The notes below the pieces were generated by a model. That model saw nothing but the letters and a program-made list of their open reading frames with translations, searched no databases and had not been told where the DNA came from. Of a DNA stretch of 5,459 nucleotides, positions 1 to 5,459 are shown one piece after another. Numbering within the stretch: position 1 is the stretch's first letter; each line of letters starts with the position of its first letter. A program made the translations under genes and the position numbers. Source of the DNA: Patescibacteria group bacterium (GTDB lineage Bacteria > Patescibacteriota > Patescibacteriia > Veblenbacterales > UBA10138); contig DOPF01000056.1 in the NCBI GenBank assembly GCA_003512705.1, forward strand, positions 486-5,944, read 5' to 3'.

Positions 1-768
1 GAGTTTGAGCAAATGGAAATGCAGTGGTTTGTGGCCCCCACCGAAGCTGATAAATGGTTTGACGATTGGTTAAAGCGGCGGCAGGATTGGTACCAAAATT
101 ATGGCATTCCCAAAACCAGCTTAAATCTACGCGAGCATAAACCAGATGAATTAGCTCATTATGCTAAGCGGGCGGTGGACATAGAATTTAAGTTTCCCTT
201 TGCCGGGTTAGACGGTTTTAAAGAATTAGAAGGCGTACACAACCGTGGCGACTGGGATTTATCACGTCATGAAAAATTTTCCGGCCAAGAATTAAAATAC
301 ACTGACGAAGCAACTGGTAAAAAGTTCACCCCTTGGGTTATTGAAACTTCCGGTGGCGTGGACCGGGCGGTGCTGGCGTTCCTACTAAATGCTTATGAGG
401 TGGTGGCTGGTGGCCGGACTACCACCACAGAAGCCAATAAAGAGGAAGAAGTGGTTCTAAAGTTACACAAGGATTTAGCGCCAATTAAAGCGGCTATTTT
501 GCCATTGTCTAAAAAGCTAGAACTAACTAAGGTAGCGTTGAAAATCAGAAATGAGTTGGCCGAGAATTTGATGGTTCAATACGACGCCACTGGTTCCATT
601 GGCCGCCGTTATCGTAGGCAAGACGAAATCGGCACGCCTTATTGCATAACGGTTGATTTTGATACTTTAAATGATAATGCGGTTACGGTCAGAGATCGCG
701 ATAGTATGAAGCAGGATAGGGTTGGTATAAGTGAGTTATCAGATTATTTATTTGAAAAGTATAAGTAG
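1..768 (+). CDS. glyQS: Glycyl-tRNA synthetase, single-chain alpha2 type, C-terminal part (5' truncated by window)
   Basis: This is the C-terminal 255 residues of a class II glycyl-tRNA synthetase, the cytoplasmic enzyme that charges tRNA-Gly with glycine using ATP. The frame is open from base 1 (Glu-Phe-Glu-Gln before the first Met at 13), matching the REFEQME end of class II motif 2, so the Met at 13 is internal and about 200 N-terminal residues lie outside the window. Counting from that Met, NRGDWDLSRHEKFSG is at about 77-91. Motif 3, ETSGGVDRAVLAFL, is at 111-124, with the Glu-x-Ser pair (111, 113) that contacts glycine in the family and the motif 3 Arg (118). The anticodon-binding domain runs from about 153 to 247 and includes LAPIKAAILPL, DATGSIGRRYRRQDEIGTP and TVRDRDSMKQDRV. 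The alpha/beta GlyRS type is ruled out by this architecture. The stop is TAG, and the 3' end is intact. Confidence 0.97.
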   Translation, partial: EFEQMEMQWFVAPTEADKWFDDWLKRRQDWYQNYGIPKTSLNLREHKPDELAHYAKRAVDIEFKFPFAGLDGFKELEGVHNRGDWDLSRHEKFSGQELKYTDEATGKKFTPWVIETSGGVDRAVLAFLLNAYEVVAGGRTTTTEANKEEEVVLKLHKDLAPIKAAILPLSKKLELTKVALKIRNELAENLMVQYDATGSIGRRYRRQDEIGTPYCITVDFDTLNDNAVTVRDRDSMKQDRVGISELSDYLFEKYK

Positions 769-779
769 TTTATGTTTTT

Positions 780-832
780 TTGTTAGGGGTGGAGGATTCG
801 GAGTGGCGAAGCCCATCCTCCACCCCTAACAA
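780..832. repeat. Perfect 18-bp inverted repeat (long hairpin) downstream of the GlyRS gene
   Basis: The left arm 780-797 (TTGTTAGGGGTGGAGGAT) is the exact reverse complement of the right arm 815-832, with a 17-base spacer at 798-814. The spacer can form small inner stems: TCG/CGA (798-800 with 807-809), or GGC-GAA-GCC at 805-813. The element starts 11 bases after the GlyRS stop. A seven-T run (775-781) lies before the hairpin on the + strand and overlaps its first two bases, while CCCCGCTCC follows it. It therefore lacks the downstream U-tract of a standard intrinsic terminator on either strand. It could be a dispersed palindromic repeat, an mRNA 3' stabiliser or an unconventional terminator. 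The inverted repeat is certain; its role is not. Confidence 0.9.
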
Positions 833-863
833 CCCCGCTCCTGGCACGCTATTTAAAACGCCT

Positions 864-919
864 ATTCGGCCAAACGAATTTGCTTGTCAACCCAAGGGGC
901 CTGCGCAAATTCTGTTGCC
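864..919. repeat. Inverted repeat / second hairpin in the intergenic gap
   Basis: GAATTTGC at 876-883 is perfectly complementary to GCAAATTC at 905-912, around a 21-base spacer. The stem can extend outward imperfectly (GGC at 868-870 with GCC at 917-919, with small bulges). The left part can alternatively fold as ATTCG/CGAAT (864-868 with 875-879), so two exclusive structures compete for bases 875-879. No coding frame or tRNA-like fold covers it. An 8-bp stem may be chance, but it sits between two other hairpins in a short gap. Confidence 0.45.
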
Positions 920-942
920 TCACTAGGGCGTTAGTGGTGGCA
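916..942 (+). terminator. Third hairpin in the gap, weak terminator candidate
   Basis: TGCC (916-919) pairs with GGCA (939-942) and CACTA (921-925) pairs with TAGTG (932-936), around the loop GGGCGT. T920 faces G937/T938, giving a nine- to ten-pair stem with one small irregularity. A loosely T-rich stretch (GTTATGATTTTA) follows. It could end read-through transcription from the GlyRS gene, but the T-tract is broken. It may equally be a leader structure for the peptidase gene. Confidence 0.25.
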
Positions 943-944
943 GT

Positions 945-950
945 TATGAT
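945..950 (+). promoter_or_regulatory. Possible -10 element upstream of the M16 peptidase gene
   Basis: TATGAT matches the sigma-70 -10 consensus at five of six positions and lies 20 bases before the peptidase ATG. That would give a very short leader, consistent with the lack of a Shine-Dalgarno sequence before that gene. No recognisable -35 hexamer lies at 16-18 bases, and there is no extended TG. This is a guess from one hexamer in AT-rich DNA. Confidence 0.2.
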
Positions 951-969
951 TTTAACTTGATATTAAAGC

Positions 970-2241
970 ATGATTAAAATAAGAGCCAATTATAAATTAG
1001 CTAATGGTTTACCAGTGGTGATTGCCGATTTGGGCTCTACCGAGGCAGTTAGCGCTTTAGTCTTAATACAGACAGGGTCGCGTTTAGAAAAGCCAACCGA
1101 AGCAGGTTTGTCGCATTTTCTAGAGCACATGGTTTTTAAAGGTACGGTTACTTGGCCGACCGCTGCTAGCCTTACCCATTTTTTAGATAGTCTGGGGGCG
1201 GATTACAATGCCTTTACTAGTAAGGAAGTTACTGGTTTTTATATTAAAGCGGCCCAGGAACATTTACCAAAAGTTCTACAACTTTTAGCGGAAATGGTTT
1301 GGCAGCCTCGTTTAGATGCCGATGAAATGGCGCGGGAAAAAGAGGTGATTGTTCAGGAAATAAATATGTACGAAGATAATCCGTTAATGTACGTGGAAGA
1401 TTTAGTGGAAGGGGCGATGTGGCCCGGGCATAATTTAGGAAAAATGATTAGCGGTACGCGCCAGTCGGTGCGGGCTTTAACCGCCAGGCAGGTCAATAAT
1501 TATTTACAAAAATTTTATCACCCGCAAAATATGCTGTTGGTGGTTTCGGGTAAAACTAATAACGATACAAAAAAGTTGGTGGAAAAATATTTTGCTCCTG
1601 TCCGGCAGCGGGGGGTGATAGCTCACTTTGATAAGGTTCTGCCCAAAAAACCAAAGCCAACGGCGGTGGTAAAGTTTAAGCAAACCGAGCAAATTCAGTT
1701 GGCATTAAGTTTGCCGAGTTTACCATTACGGCATCGCGATACTTTAGCGTCGGAACTTTTAGCAATAATTTTAGGAGGCAACATGAGTTCGCGGCTGTTT
1801 CACCGACTGCGGGAGCAGGAGGGATTATGTTATTTTATAAAAGCGTCTTTGTCGCCCTATGAAAACGCTGGCGTGTTTACGGTACAAGCGGGTTTAGACA
1901 AAAGCCGACTGCAGCGGGCGGTTAAATTGATTCGGGAAGAGTTGGAAAGGGTACCCCAAGAACTGGTGGCGCCGGCCGAACTTAACAAAGCCAAGCAATA
2001 TTTGCGGGGAAAATTATTGTTAGCCTGGGAAGATTCAGCCAGTGTGGGTGAGTGGCTAGCTAAGCAAGCCATGCAGGAGCACAAACTAGAATTGCCGGCT
2101 GATTTATTTAGGCGGTTAAACAAAATAACCGCCCGCGATTTACGGCGCGTGGCGGTGGCATTAATCAAACCCCAGTGCTATACTTTAGCTATGATTGGTC
2201 CGTTCCGAGACGCCAAACCATACCTGGCTTGGTTAAAGTAA
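970..2241 (+). CDS. M16 family (M16B) zinc metallopeptidase
   Basis: This is a pitrilysin-family peptidase related to mitochondrial processing peptidase beta and bacterial YmxG/PqqL-like proteins. These clam-shell enzymes cut short, unfolded peptides. The inverted zinc motif HFLEH is at residues 49-53 (ligands His49 and His53, catalytic base Glu52). The third ligand, Glu130 in VIVQEINMYEDNP, is 77 residues after His53, the spacing seen in pitrilysin. The second half (about 170-415) is the M16 C-terminal domain, and REQEGLCY (281-288) carries the conserved Arg/Tyr substrate-binding pair (Arg281, Tyr288). At 423 residues it has the usual M16B length. Having both the zinc site and the Arg/Tyr pair suggests a homodimer with no inactive partner. 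No signal peptide is visible, so it is probably cytoplasmic. MIKIRANYKLANGLPVV is a typical family start. No Shine-Dalgarno precedes the ATG. Natural substrates cannot be inferred. Confidence 0.96.
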   Translation: MIKIRANYKLANGLPVVIADLGSTEAVSALVLIQTGSRLEKPTEAGLSHFLEHMVFKGTVTWPTAASLTHFLDSLGADYNAFTSKEVTGFYIKAAQEHLPKVLQLLAEMVWQPRLDADEMAREKEVIVQEINMYEDNPLMYVEDLVEGAMWPGHNLGKMISGTRQSVRALTARQVNNYLQKFYHPQNMLLVVSGKTNNDTKKLVEKYFAPVRQRGVIAHFDKVLPKKPKPTAVVKFKQTEQIQLALSLPSLPLRHRDTLASELLAIILGGNMSSRLFHRLREQEGLCYFIKASLSPYENAGVFTVQAGLDKSRLQRAVKLIREELERVPQELVAPAELNKAKQYLRGKLLLAWEDSASVGEWLAKQAMQEHKLELPADLFRRLNKITARDLRRVAVALIKPQCYTLAMIGPFRDAKPYLAWLK

Positions 2242-2244
2242 AAT

Positions 2245-3324
2245 ATGCCCATAGCAAATAACAATACTACTAATATAAATATTCCTTTCCGTACCATTAT
2301 GCGCATCGTACTGGTTATGCTGGGAATTTATTTTTTGTATTTATCTCTGGATGTGTTGGCGCTCTTGTTTATTTCCATAATTGTGGCTTCGGCCTTAACG
2401 CCGTGGGTGGATTGGTGGCAGCGTTATCGCATTCCGCGCTCGGTCGGCGTTATTATTATTTACGTGGTTGTATTTTTTGTCATCTCGGCCATGATTTTTT
2501 TATTGATCCCGCCTTTGGTGGAGCAAATTCGGGCTTTGGCCATTAATTTGCCAAATATTTATGGGCGCGCGGTCCTGGGGTTGCAGCAATTGCAGAACGG
2601 AGTAGATATTGACACTGCCGCCACTTTACAGTCGGCATTAGATAATTTAGGGTCGTCTCTGGCCAAAGCCACCACATCCATCTTTACCGCGCTTAATTCC
2701 ATTTTTGGCGGACTCATTCAGCTGATGGTAGTGTTAGTAATCAGTTTTTACTTAATTGTCCAAGAGAATGGTTTGAAAAAGTTTTTACGATCGGTTACGC
2801 CGGCAAAGTATCAACCATACTTAATGCAGCTTATAAATAGAATTAATATAAAAATCGGGCAGTGGTTTAGGGCGCAACTGCTTTTGATGCTGGTAATTTT
2901 TGCGCTTACATATTTAGGTTTGTGGGCGCTGGGGATGAATTATGTATTGGTTCTGGCTTTGTGGGCTGGACTTACGGAAATCATTCCTTATATTGGTCCA
3001 ATTATCGGGGCGGTGCCGGCTATTTTTTTGGCGTTCACGGTGTCGCCAACTATGGGTTTCCTGGTTTTGCTGCTTTACGTGGTTATACAGCAGCTAGAAA
3101 ATAATATTTTAGTGCCGACAATAATGCGTAAGGCCGTTGGTTTAAATCCGATCGTATCTATTTTGGTTATTTTAGTTGGCGCGAAAATTTTTGGCATAAT
3201 CGGCGCGGTACTTTCCATACCAGTGGCCACGGTAGTAGCGGTGTTTTTGTCTGATTTTTTTGAGGGCTGGCGCGGCAGCGTAGATAGTTTAGCGCCCGAG
3301 GAGGAGACGGGAGCCAAGGTTTAA
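2245..3324 (+). CDS. AI-2E family transporter (PerM/UPF0118-type multi-span membrane protein)
   Basis: This 359-residue inner-membrane protein belongs to the AI-2E transporter family (Pfam PF01594 by pattern). Some members export autoinducer-2 or act as Na+/H+ antiporters; for most, including this one, the substrate is unknown. Hydrophobic segments lie at about 19-38, 39-54, 66-89, 152-173, 209-230, 232-244, 250-282 and 302-336. A soluble stretch at about 90-150 between the third and fourth is typical. Family signatures are EIIPYIGPIIGAVPA (245-259), QQLENNILVPTIMRKAVGLNP (282-302) and the Gly-rich GAKIFGIIGAVLSIPVA (312-328). The C-terminal tail is short and acidic. The ATG follows the peptidase stop by 3 bases with no clear ribosome-binding site, so translational coupling is likely. 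Met19 is a possible alternative start but has no better signal. The gene name should not be read as proof of quorum signalling. Confidence 0.94.
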   Translation: MPIANNNTTNINIPFRTIMRIVLVMLGIYFLYLSLDVLALLFISIIVASALTPWVDWWQRYRIPRSVGVIIIYVVVFFVISAMIFLLIPPLVEQIRALAINLPNIYGRAVLGLQQLQNGVDIDTAATLQSALDNLGSSLAKATTSIFTALNSIFGGLIQLMVVLVISFYLIVQENGLKKFLRSVTPAKYQPYLMQLINRINIKIGQWFRAQLLLMLVIFALTYLGLWALGMNYVLVLALWAGLTEIIPYIGPIIGAVPAIFLAFTVSPTMGFLVLLLYVVIQQLENNILVPTIMRKAVGLNPIVSILVILVGAKIFGIIGAVLSIPVATVVAVFLSDFFEGWRGSVDSLAPEEETGAKV

Positions 3325-4002
3325 ATGCCGGGAGTATTGTACCTGGTGGCCACACCCATCGGGAACCTGGAAGATATTTCGGCGCGGGCGGTGAAAATAT
3401 TACAGGTTGTTGATTTGATAGTGTGTGAAGATAAACGCGTCACTATTAAATTATTGGCTCATCTGGGAATTGCTAAAAATTTATTTAGTTTGCATCAGCA
3501 CTCCGATGATAAAGATGTAGCTGAATTGGTGAGTAAATTAAATCAAGGGTTTTCTCTGGCCTATGTAACCGACGCGGGTACCCCCGGGGTGGCTGATCCG
3601 GGGGGTAAGTTAGTGGCCGCCGTGGCCCTTCAAAACATTCAAGTGGTGCCTATACCAGGCCCGTCGGCGCTAGCGGCGGCTATATCTGTGGCTGGCATAA
3701 ATTTGCAGGAATTTGCTTTTTTAGGGTGGCCACCTCACAAAAAGGGCCGGCAGACTTTTTTTAAACAAGTGGCCGAAGCCAAAATTCCCGTAATTTTTTT
3801 TGAATCAACTCACCGTATTGTCAAAGCCTTAGAGGAATTAAACCGACTTGCCCCCGAACGGCATTTAGTGGTGTGCCGAGAGCTTACTAAGAAATTTGAA
3901 ACAATTTATCGCGGTACTAGCCAAGATATCTTAAGCCAGTTAAATAACTCATCGACTAAGGGGGAGTTTGTTGTTATTGTTAATAAGGTTATAGAAATAT
4001 GA
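3325..4002 (+). CDS. rsmI: 16S rRNA (cytidine(1402)-2'-O)-methyltransferase RsmI
   Basis: RsmI uses S-adenosylmethionine to methylate the ribose of C1402 in the decoding centre of 16S rRNA. The tetrapyrrole-methylase fold is clear: LYLVATPIGNLEDISARAVK (5-24), CEDKR (34-38, usually EDTR), DAGTPGVADPGG (83-94, usually DAGTPLISDPG), PIPGPSALAAAISVAG (109-124, AdoMet-site loop), FLGWPPHKKGR (132-142, usually GFLP), FFESTHRIVKALEEL (158-172) and RELTKKFETIYRG (185-197). The protein ends 11 residues after Lys-Gly-Glu-Phe. At 225 residues it lacks the roughly 50-residue C-terminal region of E. coli RsmI. The ATG immediately follows the previous TAA; AAGG at 3316-3319 is a weak ribosome-binding site, and a stronger GAGGAGGAG run at 3298-3306 is probably too far away. 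Its TGA stop overlaps the metG start as ATGA. The operon pairing with metG resembles Firmicutes. Confidence 0.97.
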   Translation: MPGVLYLVATPIGNLEDISARAVKILQVVDLIVCEDKRVTIKLLAHLGIAKNLFSLHQHSDDKDVAELVSKLNQGFSLAYVTDAGTPGVADPGGKLVAAVALQNIQVVPIPGPSALAAAISVAGINLQEFAFLGWPPHKKGRQTFFKQVAEAKIPVIFFESTHRIVKALEELNRLAPERHLVVCRELTKKFETIYRGTSQDILSQLNNSSTKGEFVVIVNKVIEI

Positions 4003-5441
4003 AAAGATACTATATCACCACCGCTATCCCATACGTAAATGCTCAGCCGCACATTGGCTTTGCTTTAGAATTAATTCAAACCGACGCGGTAGCGCGTTTC
4101 CATAGGCAGCTGGGTGAAGATGTCTGGTTATTAACTGGTACGGACGAAAACGCCCTTAAAAATGTTCAAGCAGCTGAGCAAGCGGGACAATTAACCAAAG
4201 ATTTTGTCACTGAAATGTCGGCCAAGTTTCGCCAGTTAACGACTATACTAGAGATTTCTAATGACGATTTTATAAGAACTACAGAAAAGAAGCATCACCT
4301 AGGTGCGCAAAAGTTGTGGCGCTCCTGTAAGCCACAAGATATTTATCGTAAATCTTATTCTGGCCTCTACTGTGTTGGTTGTGAGCAGTTTTACACCGAG
4401 CCGGAATTAATTAATGGTCAATGTCCAGAACACAAAACTAAACCAGAAGTTGTTTCCGAGGAAAATTATTTTTTTAAGTTATCAAACTACCAAAAACAAC
4501 TTGAAGTATTAATAGCAAAAGATAAGCTAAAAATTGTACCAGACAGCCGGAAAAATGAAATGCTGTCGTTTATTCGGCAAGGGCTAGAGGATTTTAGTAT
4601 TTCCCGCTCGCGCGAACGTGCCAAAGGTTGGGGCGTCGCGGTACCGGGCGATGAATCACAGGTAATGTACGTTTGGTTTGATGCGCTTTCTAATTATCTT
4701 ACTGCCTTAGGTTATGCTGATGACGCTGAGGCCTATCACCAGTGGTGGACGGATAACCCAAATCGCGTACACATAATTGGCAAAGGCATCAGCCGTTTTC
4801 ATTGTATTTACTGGCCCGCCATGTTGCTGTCAGCCGGCTTGCCTCTACCCACAGAAATATTTATCCATGGTTACGTTACAATCAATAACGAAAAGATTAG
4901 TAAATCACTAGGTAACACTGTGGATCCGTTGCAATTAGTTAAACAGTATGGGGTAGAGCCGGTTCGTTACTATTTATTAAGGGAAATTCCAGCTTATGAA
5001 GATGGTGATTACAGTGAAGATAAATTTCGCCAACGTTATGCTAGTGATTTACAAAACGGTTTAGGTAATACGTTCTCTCGCTTAACTAACATGGTTGAGC
5101 AATATTTAGGTGGCAAGTTGCCTGGCAAAGTAAAATCAAAACTGAATACTAAACTGGTAACCGATTCATTACATAATTTCCGTTTTGATGTAGCTTTAAC
5201 CGCAATTTGGTCCTGGCTGAAAGCGGTAGATCAGGAGGTTGACGATGCCAAGCCCTGGCTTTTGGCTAAACAAGGGGAGCAGATACAATTGACCACTTTG
5301 TTAGATCGGTGGTGTGCTATTTTGCTGGAAGTGGGGAAACAACTAGCCCCTTTTATGCCCCAAACCGCCGAGATTATTCAGAAGGCTCTGACGGCTGATA
5401 AAATAACTAAAGCCGAACCATTATTTCCTCGCTTACAGTAA
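3999..5441 (+). CDS. metG: Methionyl-tRNA synthetase, minimal form without C-terminal tRNA-binding domain
   Basis: This class I synthetase charges initiator and elongator tRNA-Met. The Rossmann domain starts with YYITTAIPYVNAQPHIGF (4-21); the signature reads HIGF (18-21) instead of HIGH. TGTDEN (46-51) replaces the usual TGTDEHG. The connective domain has one zinc knuckle: Cys125, Cys128, Cys142 and His145, the CxxC/CxxH arrangement of the Thermus-type enzyme. Further landmarks are VMYVWFDALSNYLTALGY (222-239), HIIGKGISRFHCIYWPAML (258-276, where GKDI is more usual) and KISKS (299-303). The helical anticodon-binding domain runs from about 345 to the end and includes NGLGNTFSRLTNM and DDAKPWLLAK. 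The 480 residues end there, with no EMAP/Trbp111-like domain. The start overlaps the rsmI stop by 4 bases; AAGG about a dozen bases upstream is a weak ribosome-binding site. In Bacillus a tatD gene follows metS; the window ends too soon to check that here. Confidence 0.97.
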   Translation: MKRYYITTAIPYVNAQPHIGFALELIQTDAVARFHRQLGEDVWLLTGTDENALKNVQAAEQAGQLTKDFVTEMSAKFRQLTTILEISNDDFIRTTEKKHHLGAQKLWRSCKPQDIYRKSYSGLYCVGCEQFYTEPELINGQCPEHKTKPEVVSEENYFFKLSNYQKQLEVLIAKDKLKIVPDSRKNEMLSFIRQGLEDFSISRSRERAKGWGVAVPGDESQVMYVWFDALSNYLTALGYADDAEAYHQWWTDNPNRVHIIGKGISRFHCIYWPAMLLSAGLPLPTEIFIHGYVTINNEKISKSLGNTVDPLQLVKQYGVEPVRYYLLREIPAYEDGDYSEDKFRQRYASDLQNGLGNTFSRLTNMVEQYLGGKLPGKVKSKLNTKLVTDSLHNFRFDVALTAIWSWLKAVDQEVDDAKPWLLAKQGEQIQLTTLLDRWCAILLEVGKQLAPFMPQTAEIIQKALTADKITKAEPLFPRLQ

Positions 5442-5443
5442 AT

Positions 5444-5456
5444 ACTAGGAACTAGT
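5444..5456. repeat. Short palindrome just after metG
   Basis: ACTAG and CTAGT flank GAA (5444-5448, 5452-5456), two bases after the metG stop. A five-base stem with a three-base loop is weak and could be chance. The window ends three bases later, so a longer structure cannot be judged. Confidence 0.25.
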
Positions 5457-5459
5457 GGC

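Noticed and set aside
755..781. AU-rich hairpin formed by the end of the GlyRS gene (755-764) and the T-run (770-779), possible terminator.
   Set aside because: The stem is almost all A-U/G-U pairs and uses up the T-run itself, so it has no GC-rich stem followed by a U-tract.
791..829. GGAGG at 791-795 followed by GTG at 803 and an eight-codon frame ending in TAA at 827-829, a possible leader peptide inside the palindrome.
   Set aside because: The ribosome-binding site and frame lie within the self-complementary arms and would be sequestered. Eight codons are easily random, and there is no regulatory-codon pattern.
885..890. Perfect TTGACA on the minus strand, possible -35 of a leftward promoter.
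   Set aside because: No plausible -10 lies 16-19 bases away, and no leftward gene is available to serve.
833..969. Possible T-box, tRNA or other known RNA in the gap next to a synthetase gene.
   Set aside because: There is no T-box antiterminator consensus, no T-arm or acceptor pairing, and the synthetase gene lies upstream of the gap, not downstream.
1504..2168. Minus-strand open frames of 62 and 103 codons inside the peptidase gene.
   Set aside because: They are antisense to a clear M16 coding sequence and show no recognisable family features.
2922..3355. Short open frames on both strands within the 3' half of the membrane-protein gene.
   Set aside because: They are out-of-frame shadows of a well-supported protein, with no start signals or recognisable domains.
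1..5459. CRISPR array, insertion sequence, phage or defence genes.
   Set aside because: No spaced direct repeats, transposase or integrase motifs, or defence-type domains are present; all genes are core functions.

Overview
The window is an ordinary housekeeping stretch of a bacterial chromosome, with all genes on the + strand. It opens inside a single-chain (alpha2-type) glycyl-tRNA synthetase gene. A roughly 200-bp non-coding gap rich in hairpins follows, and then four tightly packed genes: an M16B zinc peptidase, an AI-2E/PerM-family multi-span membrane protein, the 16S rRNA ribose methyltransferase RsmI and the methionyl-tRNA synthetase MetG. The window stops 18 bases after metG.

Several features suggest a reduced-genome bacterium, possibly of the Patescibacteria/CPR radiation. 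These are compact gene packing (gaps of 3 and 0 nt and a 4-nt overlap), weak or absent Shine-Dalgarno sequences, a minimal MetRS without a C-terminal EMAP-like tRNA-binding domain, an HIGF signature in MetRS, and a short RsmI. The placement rests on recalled family features, not on a search, and is tentative. TGA is used as a real stop (end of rsmI), so nothing here suggests the TGA recoding seen in Gracilibacteria.

The four downstream genes probably form one transcription unit: 3 nt separate the peptidase and membrane-protein genes, the rsmI ATG directly follows the previous stop, and rsmI and metG share an ATGA. The rsmI-metG pairing also occurs in Firmicutes and fits a translation theme: RsmI modifies the ribosomal decoding site and MetRS charges initiator and elongator tRNA-Met. 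The peptidase and transporter are conserved companions with no obvious shared pathway.

The one part not explained by coding is the 769-969 gap. It holds a perfect 18-bp inverted repeat (780-797 / 815-832) just after the GlyRS stop, and two further hairpins between it and the peptidase gene. The large palindrome has its T-tract on the wrong side for a standard intrinsic terminator, so it may be a dispersed palindromic repeat or an mRNA 3'-end structure. I found no convincing undescribed system. This palindrome and the MetRS signature change are the best leads.
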